From positions 107,916,328 through 107,980,327 of the forward strand of contig CM019064.1 in the NCBI GenBank assembly GCA_009667805.1: a stretch of DNA of 64,000 nt, in the 5' to 3' direction. The notes under the pieces are model-generated. The model did no database searches. It saw only the letters and a program-made list of their open reading frames with translations, and had not been told where the DNA came from. The translations under genes were made by a program, and so were the position numbers. Source of the stretch: Leptobrachium leishanense (lineage: Eukaryota; Chordata; Amphibia; Anura; Megophryidae). Positions 1 through 9,964 of the stretch are shown here, piece by piece. Position 1 is the stretch's first letter, and each line of letters starts with the position of its first letter.

Positions 1-526
1 TTAAGCACTGAAGCGTGCTTTAATTTATAACTTCTAAAGAAAAATAATTACTGTTTAGGATGTTTTATTCAGGCAATTAAACTTGTTCACGGAGGAGTTC
101 TTAGAGCATGTTATACGACAAGGACCACAATTTATAATGTCAACTTCGTTGTCAAACACTCAATAAACCTATTTTTCTTTGTTACTCGGTCAACCTTCTC
201 CCAGGAGAAGAAATAATATTAATAATATGTGTTACCTGTTGGGAAAATTCAAATAATACCCCATTTTAGGTTGCACAATGCATTTAGAACACCCACAGAA
301 TATAACGTTTGAATTAAAGGAAGGATGAATAAAAGTGCATCATTATGCGCTAGTAAAACAATCCTACTTTTTTCTTAAAGTCACTAGGTTCTTAGTCACT
401 CATAATTAGTGGTTTTAGACCAATATTATAAATTATTGTCTACATGAATGAGTAGAAAGTAAACTTTCTTCAGTTTAAAAAAATGCATAATGTTTTTTCT
501 CACTTCCTTCTTTTATCAATGGTATA
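1..526. other. AT-rich sequence, no gene seen
   Basis: I see no coding signature, tandem repeat or inverted-repeat terminus in this stretch. It is AT-rich, with scattered stop codons in every frame. Confidence 0.6.
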
Positions 527-900
527 TTATTATTATTATCCTTTATTTATTTAGCACCACGAATTCCACAGAGCTTCACAAGATCAGTGTACAAGGATTT
601 GCTTCATTAGAATTATACACATGGATGATGGCCTAATTCAAGGGAACCCTGTTCCCAAGGGAATTTACAATCTATGAGATATACAAGTATTTTGTGATGT
701 AGGCGCATCCATATCGTTAGGTATCTTGCCCAAGGACACTCGCTGGTGGCATCTTCTGATTGGTATTGGGTTGTCTTTCCATGATTGTAGAGCTGGTGCT
801 TAGGTTGAACCCGTTTCACGTAAAGTCGAGACTTCTCTGCAGTTGTATTGGATGGATGCTGAATGGTATTTTGACTTGCTTCTCCATGGTTGATGGATAG
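527..900 (-). mobile_element. V-SINE-like tRNA-derived SINE, minus strand
   Basis: Read on the minus strand, this ends in an (ATA)n-type tail (527-541) preceded by a GTGGTGCTAAATAAATAAAGG-like LINE-type 3' end. Further 5' are a segment like ATTGTAAATTCCC and the motif TGTCCTTGGGCAAGA. That last motif recurs in the SINE copies at 8597-8806 and 62023-62200. A possible B-box (GGGTTCAACC) lies further 5', near 807-818. The arrangement of tRNA-like head, conserved core and LINE-type tail fits the V-SINE group. The exact 5' end is not clear. Confidence 0.6.
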
Positions 901-932
901 AGATGTTACCACTGGACTCCACAGCCGATATT

Positions 933-1645
933 GGGCTATATTACAATCTTTGCGCAAAAACCCAAGCGCAAAGTGAATTTTTTTGCGCAAGGCGTTAAAC
1001 TTTTGCGTACGCAAATCACTGCTGGAATTACAATCCTCGCGGCTTTTTTCTTCCGCCAATCAATTGAGCGCGCAAACAGTACTCGCACAAATGCAGGCGC
1101 AGTGCTGTCTCGCGCAAAAATCTATGCGCACAGTTTTTGGCACCCATTCAGCCAATCAAAATGAAGAAATACACCTATCAAACGCAACTGAATTGCGTCT
1201 GACAGAGGCATCGGAGATGGGTTCTGCATCTATGATGCAAAACGAGCACATATTCTACAGTGATAATACACACACACCTGTCAACATCCATTATATTGTT
1301 GCTGCATTCCTTTTTATGTGTTTTTTTTTTTTTGGTTTAGCCAGGTTGTTCAGATATGCCGTTAGCACCAGCTTTTAGGAGTTGCTAACATTATGCGCAC
1401 AAAGGCTATGCGGTAATTACTGCGAATAGATTGTAATACCGACAGCGTACCTGCGTGTTAAGTATAGGACGCGTGATGTACAGTAAACTTGAGCAGGGTT
1501 CGCGCAGGCTCACCCGCGGTAGACGATTGGGTGCGGTTGTTGCGCTGATTATGTAATACGGGATTTGGCGCAAATGGTTTTACCCCTCGCGTTAATGGCT
1601 TTTTGCGCCGGCGCAAATGTTTGCGTGAACATTGTAATTTAGCCC
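933..1645. repeat. CpG-rich palindromic MITE
   Basis: The left end GGGCTATATTACAATCTTTG and the inverted right end GGGCTAAATTACAATGTTCA form terminal inverted repeats. Both arms continue with GCGCAAA-rich sequence, so the element is broadly palindromic. ATT on each side may be a 3-bp target duplication. It encodes nothing recognisable. A related element lies at 60731-61716, and a left end with the same start occurs at 3802. Family membership is uncertain; Harbinger-like is possible from the 3-bp duplication. Confidence 0.75.
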
Positions 1646-2415
1646 ATTATGTGGTAGGCACAAAATCCAAGATTCGTAGATTAAAGAATGTATAATTGTT
1701 TATTTTTTTCTTTATGTCACATATGTATAGCGTGTGCTTGTGAACAAAATTCTCCCCTGGAGAAATTAATGCTATCAGGTATTCCAGGCAATTAATTCTG
1801 TATACCACAAATCAATAAAATTACACCAGTATACTGTAAGTGCAAATCAATAATAATTGAAACTGTCTGGTGTGGTTACGATTTCACGAACCCTGTATGC
1901 TGGAGTTCAGTGAAGCATCTGAATATTTTAAATTAATAAGAAGCTTTGCATTAAACATTGTTGACAATATGAGAGTTTATTATTCATTTCTGCTCGAAGA
2001 AAAATATTAAAAATGTGTGAATCCGCACTTTGTCTGGGAAATGGGGATGGCATACCAATACCCAGATAAACATTATGACATTACAAAAAAAAAGTAAGAT
2101 TTAAAACACTAATGTACATCTCAGTTGGCAACAATTGATTAGTTGATTTGATAAAAGGAGAGATAGGGAATTCCAAAGGCGTTAATGATCCAAGCTAAAT
2201 TCCCTTATGCTTTTGAGTGCATTTGCTCACTAGCAGGGCTGGCCCAAGACATTGTGCTGCCTGGAGCGAAGGATGAAATGCTGCCCCCCCAAAAAAAAAC
2301 ACGCAGCGTGTATGAGCGTATCACAGTGCACCACAGCAATCAAATTCAAACACTCATACACACCGTACATTAGAATTTTCTTGCTGTGGAACTCTGTGAT
2401 ACATAATGTGAGGTG
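1646..2415. other. No gene seen; short dispersed-repeat edge
   Basis: Mostly AT-rich sequence without a coding signature. Around 2237-2300 the text CAGGGCTGGCCC followed by a C-run and A-run resembles the worn terminus of a dispersed repeat. A similar CACCGGCCCTG edge occurs near 54380. The 62-codon open frame starting at 2185 has no family resemblance. Confidence 0.5.
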
Positions 2416-2937
2416 TATATAACTGAGCCCAGCGTCACATACCCAGCAGTGCCCAGCGTCACATACCCAGCAGTGCCCAGCTTCACATGCCCAGCAGTGC
2501 CCAGCATCACATACCCAGCAGTGCCAAGCATCACATACCCAGCAGTGCCCAGTGTCACATACCCAGTAGTGCCCAGAGTTACATACCCAGCAGTGCCCAG
2601 CATTACATATCCAGCAGTGCCCAGCTTCACATGCCTAGCAGAGCCCAGCGTCACATACCCAGCAGTGCCCAGCATCACATACCCAGCAGTGCCAAACGTC
2701 ATATACACAGCAGTGCCCAGTGTCACATACCCAGTAGTGCCCAGCATCACATACCCAGCAGTGACCAGCGTTACATACCCAGCAGAGCCCAGCGCCACAT
2801 ACCCAGCAGAGCCCAGCATCACATACCCAGCAGTGCCAAGCGTCACATACCCAGCAGAGCTCAGTGTCACATACCCAGCAGTGCCCAGTGTCACATACCC
2901 AGCAGTGCCAGGCATCACATACCCAGCAGTGCCCACA
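2416..2937. repeat. 24-bp minisatellite, about 21 units
   Basis: Tandem units of about 24 bp, consensus near CACATACCCAGCAGTGCCCA plus four bases, run almost without interruption. Scattered substitutions (GCAGAG, GTAGTG, CCAAGC) distinguish the units. Because 24 is a multiple of three and the unit lacks stops, several frames on both strands stay open and translate as 8-residue repeats such as PSVTYPAV. I take those as by-products of periodicity, not as genes. Confidence 0.95.
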
Positions 2938-2944
2938 CATGGGT

Positions 2945-3118
2945 ATATTGCCCCAGCTCACACATGGATATATTTGCCCCCAGGCTCACTTGTGGATATA
3001 TTTGCCCCCAAGCTCACACATGGAAATATTTGCCCCCAAGCTCACACATGGAAATATTTGCCCCCAGGCTCACACATGGATATATTTGCCCCCAGACTCA
3101 CACATGGATATATTTATA
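2945..3118. repeat. 27-28-bp minisatellite, about 6 units
   Basis: Units of the form CTCACACATGGATATATTTG followed by CCCCCAG repeat about six times, with GGATAT/GGAAAT variants. It directly abuts the 24-bp array and shares no unit sequence with it. Confidence 0.93.
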
Positions 3119-3801
3119 TAATAATAGGTTTCCCAGTGAATGGTGTTGGGTGCCAGTATATTGTTGTAGTTTTCTCTCTTAACCCTCGCCCTTCCTTTTC
3201 TCGTATTCTGTGTTTTTGTGAGCTTCCCTTTCCCAGATAGATGGCCATCCCAAGGACCGAGGAGTGTCAGCTCTTTACATACAAAATACACAAGAAGGGC
3301 AGCACTCAACCTTTACTAACCTTTTAGTGTGGGTGCATCAAGACAATATGATACAACAAACCAAGAAGAGAGCACACCAAACATCATGTTCAAAGAATTC
3401 AAAAGAAACAACAACAGCAGCTAAATACATTTAAGCATTGAGATTTTGTATGTAAAGGACTGACACCCCTGGCGTAAGCACTCCTCCCTGTCACAGGTGC
3501 TCCACCCACAGGTTCTATTTAACCTGGAATTGCAGGGAGCTTCAGAAAGGACTTGGTAATCAATCAGTGAGTTTATCCCATAAAGAGCAGTCTTTAGTTT
3601 GGCATGATAGGACCTGCCAGGGGTGGAATACATTGTCGCTGTTGGCAGACTTAAGCAATTCCTGGCCATTCATTGCAAACTAAATTTCCACCATTTTTCA
3701 ACAGAGCTCAGTGTCAAAAACCTTGTAAAAATCTTGAAAGGGTTAAGAACTGCAGTGATTCTGAAGGGGATACGAATTGTTGTAAGCACTTAAAGGATTA
3801 A
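3119..3801. repeat. Unassigned region with inverted duplications
   Basis: No gene seen. Two inverted duplications are visible. TGTCAGCTCTTTACATACAA (about 3268-3287) is mirrored by TTTTGTATGTAAAGGACTGA (3442-3461). The stretch CAAGAAGGGCAGCACTCAAC (about 3291-3310, continuing to 3320) is mirrored near 4080-4115, just before the Tc1-like element. This suggests one or two worn inverted-repeat elements whose ends I cannot fix. Confidence 0.55.
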
Positions 3802-4080
3802 GGGCTAAATTACAATCCTCCCGTTAAAATGGGGGAGCTATGGAGAAAAAACTGTGCTCGCAGTTTTCTCCCTAGCGCCCCAGTTTTAGCAGGAGATTAC
3901 AGTGCAGGCACTTAAAAAGCTGCCTGCATTGCTAGCGGGCGCTATGCCCCAGGATGCTCGTGGCAGTGCTAAGCACCGCCGCGAGCATCCACTCGATGGA
4001 GTCCATAGGACTCCTTTGAGTTTCCCCCTGCCGGTCAAATGACTTGCCGGATCTCGCCTCGCTTTCACCACACTGAAAGC
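3802..4080. repeat. MITE-like remnant beginning GGGCTAAATTACAAT
   Basis: It starts with the same GGGCTAAATTACAAT terminus as the palindromic element at 933-1645, then diverges into GC-rich sequence (GCGGGCGCTATGCCCC). I see no matching right terminus, so it is either truncated or a different internal lineage. Confidence 0.5.
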
Positions 4081-4220
4081 TTAGTAAAGGTTGAGTGCTG
4101 CCCTTCTTGTGTATTATACAGTCAGGTCAGAAATATTGGGACATCGACACAATTCTAACATCTTTGGCTCTATACACCACCACAATGGAGTTGGAATGAA
4201 ACAAACACAATGTGCTTTAA

Positions 4221-4286
4221 ACATAGAAACATAGAAAAATTTGGCAGATAAGAACCTTTCGGCCCATCTAGTCTGCCCAATTACAA
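4221..4286 (+). mobile_element. 66-bp dispersed-repeat insertion in the Tc1 left arm
   Basis: The Tc1 left arm, compared with its own inverted right arm, is interrupted by this segment. It starts ACATAGAAACATAGAA and contains GGCCCATCTAGTCTGCCC. TTTAA lies on each side (4216-4220, 4287-4291) as a probable 5-bp target duplication. The core text resembles a short dispersed repeat I associate with amphibian genomes; no database check was possible. Confidence 0.7.
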
Positions 4287-4546
4287 TTTAACTGCAAACT
4301 GTCAGCTTTAATTTGAGGGTATGTACATCCAACTCAGGTGAACGGTGTAGTACTTACAGCAGTTTGCAGATGTGCCTCCCACTTGTTAAGGGACCATAGG
4401 TAATGAGACAATTGGCTTCTCATCTGTTCCATGGCCAGGTGTGTGATATTCCCTCATTACCCCAAATACAATGTGCAGATAAAAGGCCCAGAGTTCATTT
4501 CAAGTGTGCTATTTGCATTTGGATTCTGTTGCTGTCAACTCTCAAG

Positions 4547-5583
4547 ATGAGATCCAAAGAGCTGTCATTATCAGTGAAGCAAGCCATCATTAGGCTGAAG
4601 AAACAAAACAAACCCATCAGAGAAATAGCAAGAACATTAGGCGTGGCCAAAACAACTGTTTGGAACATTCTCAAAAAGAAGGAACGCACTGGTGAGCTCA
4701 GCAACACAAGAGACCCAGGAGACCACGGAAAACAACTGTGGTGGATGACCGAAGAATTCTTTCCCTGGTGAAGAAAACACCCTTCACAACAGTTGGCCAG
4801 ACAAAGAACACTCTTCAGGAGGTAGGTGTATGTGTGTCAAAGTCAACAATCAAGAGAAGGCTTCACCTGAGTGAATACAGAGGGTTCACCACAAGATGTA
4901 AACCATTGGTGAGCCTCAAAAACAGGAAAGCCAGATTAGAGTTTGCCAAACAACACCTAGCAAAGCCTTCACAGTTCTGGAACAAGATCCTATGGACAGA
5001 TGAGACTAAGATCAACTTGTACCAGAGTGATGGGAAGAGAAGAGTATGGAGAAGGAAAGGAACTGCTCATGATCCAAAGCATACCACCTCATCAGTGAAG
5101 CAAGGTGGTGGTAGTGTCATGGCGTGGGCATGTATGGCTGCCAATGGAACTGGTTCTCTTGTATTTATTGATGATGTGACTGCTGACAAAAGCAGCAGGA
5201 TGAATTCTGAAGTGTTTCGGACAACATTATCTGCTCACATTCAGCCAAATGCTGCAGAACTCATTGGACGGCGCTTCACATGTGCAGATGGACAATGACC
5301 CAAAGCATACTGCAAAAGCAACCAAAGAGTTTTTGAAGGGACAGAAGTGGAATGTTATGCAATGGCCAAGTGAATCACCTGACCTGAATCCCATTGAGCA
5401 TGCATTTCACTTGCTGAAGACAAAACTGAAGGGAAAATGCCCCCAAAAAAGAAGGAACTGAAGACAGTTGCAGTAGAGGCCTGGCAGAGCATCACCAGGG
5501 ATGAAACCCAGTGTCTGGTGATGTCTATGCGTTCCAGACTTCAGGCTGTGATTGACTGCAAAGGATTTGCAACCAAGTATTAA
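4547..5583 (+). pseudogene. Tc1-like transposase, frameshifted
   Basis: Cut-and-paste transposase that would bind the element's inverted repeats and move it into TA sites. The N-terminal helix-turn-helix region starts at the ATG at 4547 (MRSKELSLSVKQAI) and includes the AKTTVWNILKKK segment. The catalytic DDE signature is visible piecewise: first Asp in WTDETKI, second Asp in DNDPKHT, Glu in SPDLNPIEH. The frame changes near 4715-4740, near 5270-5290, and again at a C5A6 run near 5440-5450. The last part (ending GFATKY, stop at 5581) lies in a further frame. Without the shifts the length would be close to the usual ~340 residues. All three catalytic residues survive, but no single frame encodes them together, so it is inactive. 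Confidence 0.92.
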
Positions 5584-5836
5584 GAAGGGAAAGTTTGATT
5601 TATGATTATTATTCTGTCCCATTATCTTTGGTCCCTTAACAAGTGGGAGACACATCTGCAAACTGCTGTAAGTCCTACACCGTTCACCTGAGTTGGATGT
5701 ACATACCCTCAAATTAAAGCTGACAGTCTGCAGTTAAAGCACAATGTGTTTGTTTCATTCCAACTCCATTGCGGTGGTGTATAGAGCCAAAGATGTGAGA
5801 ATTGTGTCGATGTCCCAATATTTCTGTACCTGACTG

Positions 5837-5880
5837 TATATATATATATATATTTTAATTTTTTTATTATATATATCTAT
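5837..5880. repeat. (TA)n microsatellite
   Basis: A run of TA dinucleotides with a T-rich interruption, immediately after the right end of the Tc1-like element. A second short TATATATA tract closes it. Confidence 0.85.
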
Positions 5881-6162
5881 ACCATAAAACAATAAGGGCT
5901 GGCGTGTCCGTCGCCAAAACCCTACTGCGCATGCGCACGCAACCTGCGTCGCTTGGCTGCGCGCGCATCCAGCGGCCGCGCACGCGCACAGCCGGCGTGC
6001 GAGAGGGACAAAACAAATCCGATCCATTGGAGAGGCGCACAGCACAGCGCCTCTCCAATGGATCGGATTTGTTTTCTGCATCTCCTCCGCGCCTGGCTTC
6101 CATCTCCTCCGCGCACGGCCTCCATCTCCTTCGCGCCCGGCCTCCATCTCCTCCGTGCCCGG
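5881..6162. repeat. GC-rich CpG segment with short tandem array
   Basis: A strongly CpG-rich block (GCGCGCGCATCC, GGCCGCGCACGCGC) followed by a near-perfect hairpin (separate entry). Then come about four units of roughly 25 bp containing CCATCTCCTCCGCGCCCGGC (about 6078-6162). Base composition contrasts sharply with the AT-rich flanks. No coding signature is recognised, although open frames exist because the GC-rich block has few stops. Confidence 0.7.
6010..6075. repeat. Perfect hairpin: 29-bp arms, 8-bp loop
   Basis: Left arm 6010-6038 (starts AAAACAAATCCGATCC, ends GAGGCGC) is the exact reverse complement of right arm 6047-6075. The loop ACAGCACA is at 6039-6046. No terminator function is implied in this setting; it may be the centre of a palindromic element. 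Confidence 0.95.
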
Positions 6163-6224
6163 CCTGCCATATTACCAGTCTGCCATGCCTGCCATGCACA
6201 ATACCAGTCTGCCATGCAAAATAC
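6163..6224. repeat. 20-bp satellite, left portion
   Basis: Three to four degenerate units (CAGTCTGCCATGCACAATAC type). The array is cut at 6224 by the hAT-type element and resumes at 7252. Confidence 0.9.
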
Positions 6225-7251
6225 TAGACATGTGCACAGCACAAAATTTCGTTTTGAACTAATGGATTAGTCCTAAAGTGCAATTTATTTAGTTACTAAA
6301 GAAATTCGTTTTCAGTTCTTTAGTATGAAAACTAATTTCATTCATCCGAAAACCAGTGGATACAATTACTATTGTAGTGGCTCCTCAGAGGGCTGAGATC
6401 GCTGCTTGTTACAGTATCTCTCACTCTCAGCACAATGTGGGCCCTATTACATAGTTGGTGCTAACACAACCAGAGCTGTTGTAAACTTCCCAGAGCCATT
6501 ATAGCCTATGGAGGTTTTCAGTTTACAACAGCTCTGGTTAAGTTAGCACCAACATTGCAATACTGCCCCGTGTCAGGCAAAGTTGTTACAGTAACTGACT
6601 GCTGCTCATCACAGCGCTCAGAGTTTCAGTAAAACTAGTAAATAATATTTTTATATATAAGAGGTTAGAACAATATTATTTCCTTGTTTTACTGAAACTC
6701 TGAGCACTGTTACAGTCAGTTACTGTAACAACTAAGCCTGATACATTGTACTGAGAGATAATGTAACAAGCAGCCGATCTCAGCGCTCACAGCCACTGGA
6801 TTTAAAAGGCTGAAAAAAAAGGATCCTCTCTGTATAATGTTTAGAACATCCTCCTGAATTAATTATTGTCCCTCTCTGTATAGAACATACTCCTCAATTT
6901 ATACCTTTCTCTGTATAATGTATATAACATCCTCCTGCATTAATACCCCTCTCTGTATAATGTATAGAACATCCTCCGGCATTAATTAATGCCCCTCTCT
7001 GTATAGAACATCCTACTGCATTAGCATGTGGAGGTTGCAGAACTTCGGATTTTGCGCTCTTCATTGCTGGTCTCCTTCACTCATCAATGTAATATCACAA
7101 AAAGGACTGAAACTAAAATGTAGTGCATTTTATTTTAGTTTCTTTCGTTTTTTGGACTGAGCAGTTTCGTTTCTCTTGAGTCATACTAAAACTAAATTAT
7201 CCCAAAATTCTGACTAAATCGTTTTAGTACTAAAACGAATGCACATGTCTA
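6225..7251. mobile_element. hAT-type non-autonomous element, copy 1
   Basis: The termini TAGACATGTGCA and TGCACATGTCTA are inverted repeats. The exact 8-bp sequence CAAAATAC flanks the element (6217-6224 and 7252-7259), and removing it restores an uninterrupted satellite. An 8-bp duplication with TAG...CTA ends is the hAT superfamily pattern. The interior has an inverted repeat (about 6590-6750) and a ~50-bp tandem motif with TCTCTGTATAATGTATAGAA-like text (about 6825-7025). No transposase is encoded. A longer copy in reverse orientation is at 30861-32554. Another small MITE is nested at 6439-6569. Confidence 0.92.
6439..6569. mobile_element. Small palindromic MITE nested in the hAT element
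   Basis: The ends GGGCCCTATTACATAGTTGG and CCAACATTGCAATACTGCCCC are near-inverted, with long internal arms (AACCAGAGCTGTTGTAAAC and mirror). The homologous position in the second hAT copy (near 32340-32350) lacks this segment, which shows it is a later insertion. The duplication is short, GT or GTG. Confidence 0.8.
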
Positions 7252-8596
7252 CAAAATACCAGTCTGCCATGCACAATACCAGTCTGCCATGCATATTACC
7301 AGTTCCCAGCCATATTACCAGTCTGCCATGCAAAATACCAGTCTGCCATGCACAATACCAGTCTGCCATGCACAATACCAGTTCCCAGCCATATTACCAG
7401 TCTGCCATGCACAATACCAGTCTGCCATGCACAATACCAGTCTGCCATGCATATTACCAGTCTGCCATGCACAATACCAGTTCCCAGCCATATTATCTGT
7501 CTGCCATGCACAATACCAGTCTGCCATGCATATTACCAGTCTGCCATGCACAATACCAGTCTGCCATGCACAATACCAGTCTGCCATGCATATTACCAGT
7601 CTGCCATGCACAATACTAGTCTGCCATGCATATTACCAGTCTGCCATGCATATTACTAGTCTGCCATGCACAATACCAGTTCCCAGCCATATTACCAGTC
7701 TGCCATGCATATTACCAGTCTGCCATGCACAATACCAGTCTGCCATGCATATTACCAGTCTGCCAGCCATATTACCAGTCTGCCATGCATATTACCAGTC
7801 TGCCATGCATATTACCAGTTCCCAGCCATATTACCAGTCTGCCATGCACAAAACCAGTCTGCCAGCCATATTACCAGTTCGGCAGCCATATTACCAGTCC
7901 GGCAGCCATATTACCAGTCCGGCAGCCATATTACCAGTCTGCCATGCACAATACCAGTCTGCCATGCACAATACCAGTTCGCCAGCCATATTACCAGTCT
8001 GCCATGCACATTACCAGTCTGCCATGCACATTACCAGTCTGCCATGCACAATACCAGTTCCCAGCCATGTTACCAGTTCGGCGGCCATATTACCAGTCCG
8101 GCAGCCATATTACCAGTCTGCCATGCATATTACCAGTCTGCCATGCACAATACCAGTCTGCCATGCACATTACCAGTCTGCCATGCACATTACCAGTCTG
8201 CCATGCACAATACCAGTCTGCCATGCACATTACCAGTCTGCCATGCACAATACCATTTCCCAGCCATATTACCAGTCTGCCATGCACAATACCAGTCTGC
8301 CATGCACATTACCAGTCTGCCATGCACAAAACCAGTCTGCCAGCCATATTACCAGTCTGCCAGCCATATCACCAGTTCGGCAGCCATATTACCAGTCTGG
8401 CAGCCATATTACCAGTCCGGCAGCCATATTACCAGTCTGCCATGCACAATACCAGTCTGCCAGACATATTACCAGTCTGCCAGCCATATTACCAGTTCGC
8501 CAGCCATATTACCAGTTCGCCAGCCATATTACCAGTCTGCCATGCACAATACCAGTCTGTCATGCACAATACCAGTCTGCCATCCACATCCACAAA
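7252..8596. repeat. 20-bp satellite array, main block (about 66 units)
   Basis: Unit ACCAGTCTGCCATGCACAAT with subtypes ending CATGCATATT, a 19-bp form ACCAGTTCCCAGCCATATT, and a CCGGCAGCCATATT form. Subtypes occur in local clusters, suggesting higher-order amplification. The unit has no stop in forward frames, so three overlapping open frames of more than 340 codons run through it; the reverse strand also has long open frames. These have only the 20-residue periodicity of the DNA (HNTSLPCTIPVCHAQYQSAM type) and I do not call them genes. Confidence 0.96.
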
Positions 8597-8806
8597 ACCG
8601 GCTGGGTGGAGTAGAGGTAATGTCACCGCTTTGCATGGAGAGAGCCTGTGGAGTCATGGGTTCGATCCCAGCAAGCAACCTCTCCAGTAAGTGTCCTTGG
8701 CAAGACACCTAACGGTACATACTCGCCACCCAGGACATACTTGAAAACGAGAGAAATCTCAATGTATCCTTCCTGGTAAAATCCTTTCACAAAAAAAAAA
8801 AAAAAT
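8597..8806 (+). mobile_element. tRNA-derived SINE with poly(A) tail
   Basis: The 5' region looks like a tRNA gene with a polymerase III promoter: an A-box-like GTAGAGGTAATG and a B-box GGGTTCGATCCC near 8658-8672. The body contains the TGTCCTTGGCAAGACACC core, then ACATACTTGAAAACGAGAG, and ends in a run of about 14 A (8792-8806). It splits the 20-bp satellite. Related minus-strand copies lie at 19006-19075 and 62023-62200. Confidence 0.88.
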
Positions 8807-8995
8807 TACCAGTTCGCCAGCCATATTACCAGTTCACCAGCCATATTACCAGTCTGCCAGCCATATTACCAGACTGCCATGCACAATGCCAGTCTGCCAG
8901 GCATAATGCCAGTCTGCCATTCATAATACCAGTGTCTCATAATACCAGTGTGCCTAAATACCAGCCTGCCATGCCATGCATACCACGTGCCATTA
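8807..8995. repeat. 20-bp satellite, right degenerate portion
   Basis: Units become progressively diverged (ACCAGTTCGCCAGCCATATT, then GCCAGTCTGCCAGGCATAAT, then CAGTGTGCCTAAATA). This is the usual decay at the edge of a tandem array. Confidence 0.88.
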
Positions 8996-9039
8996 AATAT
9001 ATGCATAATGTATACGCTACAAAAAAATGCCCGCCCAAG

Positions 9040-9225
9040 CCCAACACAATCTAAGGGGCCCCATGAGTTTACAATCTAAGGGGCCACATGAGCTTACAAT
9101 CTAAGGGGCCACATGAGCTTACAATCTAAGGGGTCCCACGAGTTTACAATCTGAGGGGTCCCACGAGTTTACAATCTGAGGGTCCGGTTCCCGTAAGCTT
9201 ACAATCTAAGAGGGAAGAGGAACCT
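9040..9225. repeat. 28-30-bp minisatellite, about 6 units
   Basis: Repeats of ACAATCTAAGGGGCCACATG followed by AGCTT, with variants GGGTCCCACGAGTTT. The text resembles the TTACAATCTAAGG segment commonly seen in the 3' part of V-SINE/L2-like repeats, so the array may have grown from one. Confidence 0.9.
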
Positions 9226-9479
9226 ACTCTAATATATAAATTCCTTTGTAATGCGCTGTCAGCTGTGCGCGCACCCATCACAGCTGCTCAGTCGGCCCTC
9301 CTGTTGCGGATGGAATGGTGATGGACGCGTTACAAATGTATTTATATAGAGAGATACTCTTGGATAGGACATTGAAAAAAATGTATGTGGACTTGAATTC
9401 TGACCTGGCGACAACAACAATAGACTGCCCTCTGGGCAGGCTTTCCACCTAGTATATAATAAAAATTTAAAAAATAGTA
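9226..9479. other. No gene seen
   Basis: Mixed sequence without coding signature. It contains a GC-rich patch (GCTGTGCGCGCACCC) and may be the distal part of the adjoining piggyBac-like copy, but I cannot show a terminus. Confidence 0.4.
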
Positions 9480-9960
9480 AAAAAAATAAAAACTTTTCTT
9501 ATTTTGCTTTTTTTATTAATGCAGCACTATTGTTCACATTTCAATTATAATGTGAACAATGATGCTAACAATTTTTTTGGGTGGGTTAGCTGAAATCACG
9601 TAATTTCTCAGAAAAAAGTAACAGGTTCCCAGTACTAATTTGTTTTAACACGCGTGCCCCATAGAATATATAACCGCAAAAGGTCGGGTGATAATATGTG
9701 TAAAAAATAATTTTACACGCTGTAGATGATTGGAAATTCAAAATTTATTGCACTTTTTGTTATAACATTCAGACAGGGCATAACGTATACATATAATAAA
9801 TGATAATTTATGAATCTGCAGAGTTTGAAAAAAAAAAGGATATATAACTTGTCTGGGTCATAAAATAAAAAGTGAATTCCAATCGCGTTTCACCATGATG
9901 AGCAAAAACGGTAAAAATGAGCTCAGCACACAGAGGTGAAATGGCTAAGCAGTGAAGGGG
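9480..9960 (-). mobile_element. piggyBac-like non-autonomous element, truncated
   Basis: On the minus strand it begins at TTAA (9961-9964) with CCCCTTCACTGC. It then follows the family sequence: GAGCTCATTTTTACCGTTTT, GCTCATCATGG, the AATTTTGAATTTCCAA region and the ATTGTTCACAT block. The other terminus is missing. Compare with the full copy at 36392-37617. Confidence 0.8.
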
Positions 9961-9964
9961 TTAA

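Larger units (their letters stand above)
4119..5836 (+). mobile_element. Tc1-like DNA transposon, nearly complete
   Basis: Terminal inverted repeats begin CAGTCAGGTCAGAAATATTG on the left, mirrored at the right by CAATATTTCTGTACCTGACTG. They extend at least 60 bp inwards. TA lies on both sides (4117-4118 and 5837-5838), as expected for Tc1/mariner insertion. The interior carries one decayed transposase (4547-5583), and a short SINE-like fragment sits in the left untranslated part. The right flank is a (TA)n tract, so the insertion may have targeted it. Confidence 0.93.

Noticed and set aside
2370..3240. Proline/tyrosine-rich repeat protein genes on either strand
   Set aside because: The frames follow a 24-bp minisatellite on both strands at once, as expected from repetition without stops.
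5755..6270. Overlapping Arg/Ala-rich proteins on both strands
   Set aside because: A CpG-rich hairpin and tandem block with few stops explains the open frames; several frames overlap.
7289..8614. Long open frame of 441 codons (and two overlapping ones) as a repetitive secreted protein gene
   Set aside because: It lies entirely in a 20-bp tandem array, is open in three frames and has the periodicity of the DNA. There is no promoter or conserved domain.
8620..8690. A functional tRNA gene
   Set aside because: The A- and B-box-like motifs belong to a SINE head with a poly(A)-tailed body. No proper acceptor stem or anticodon arm could be assigned.
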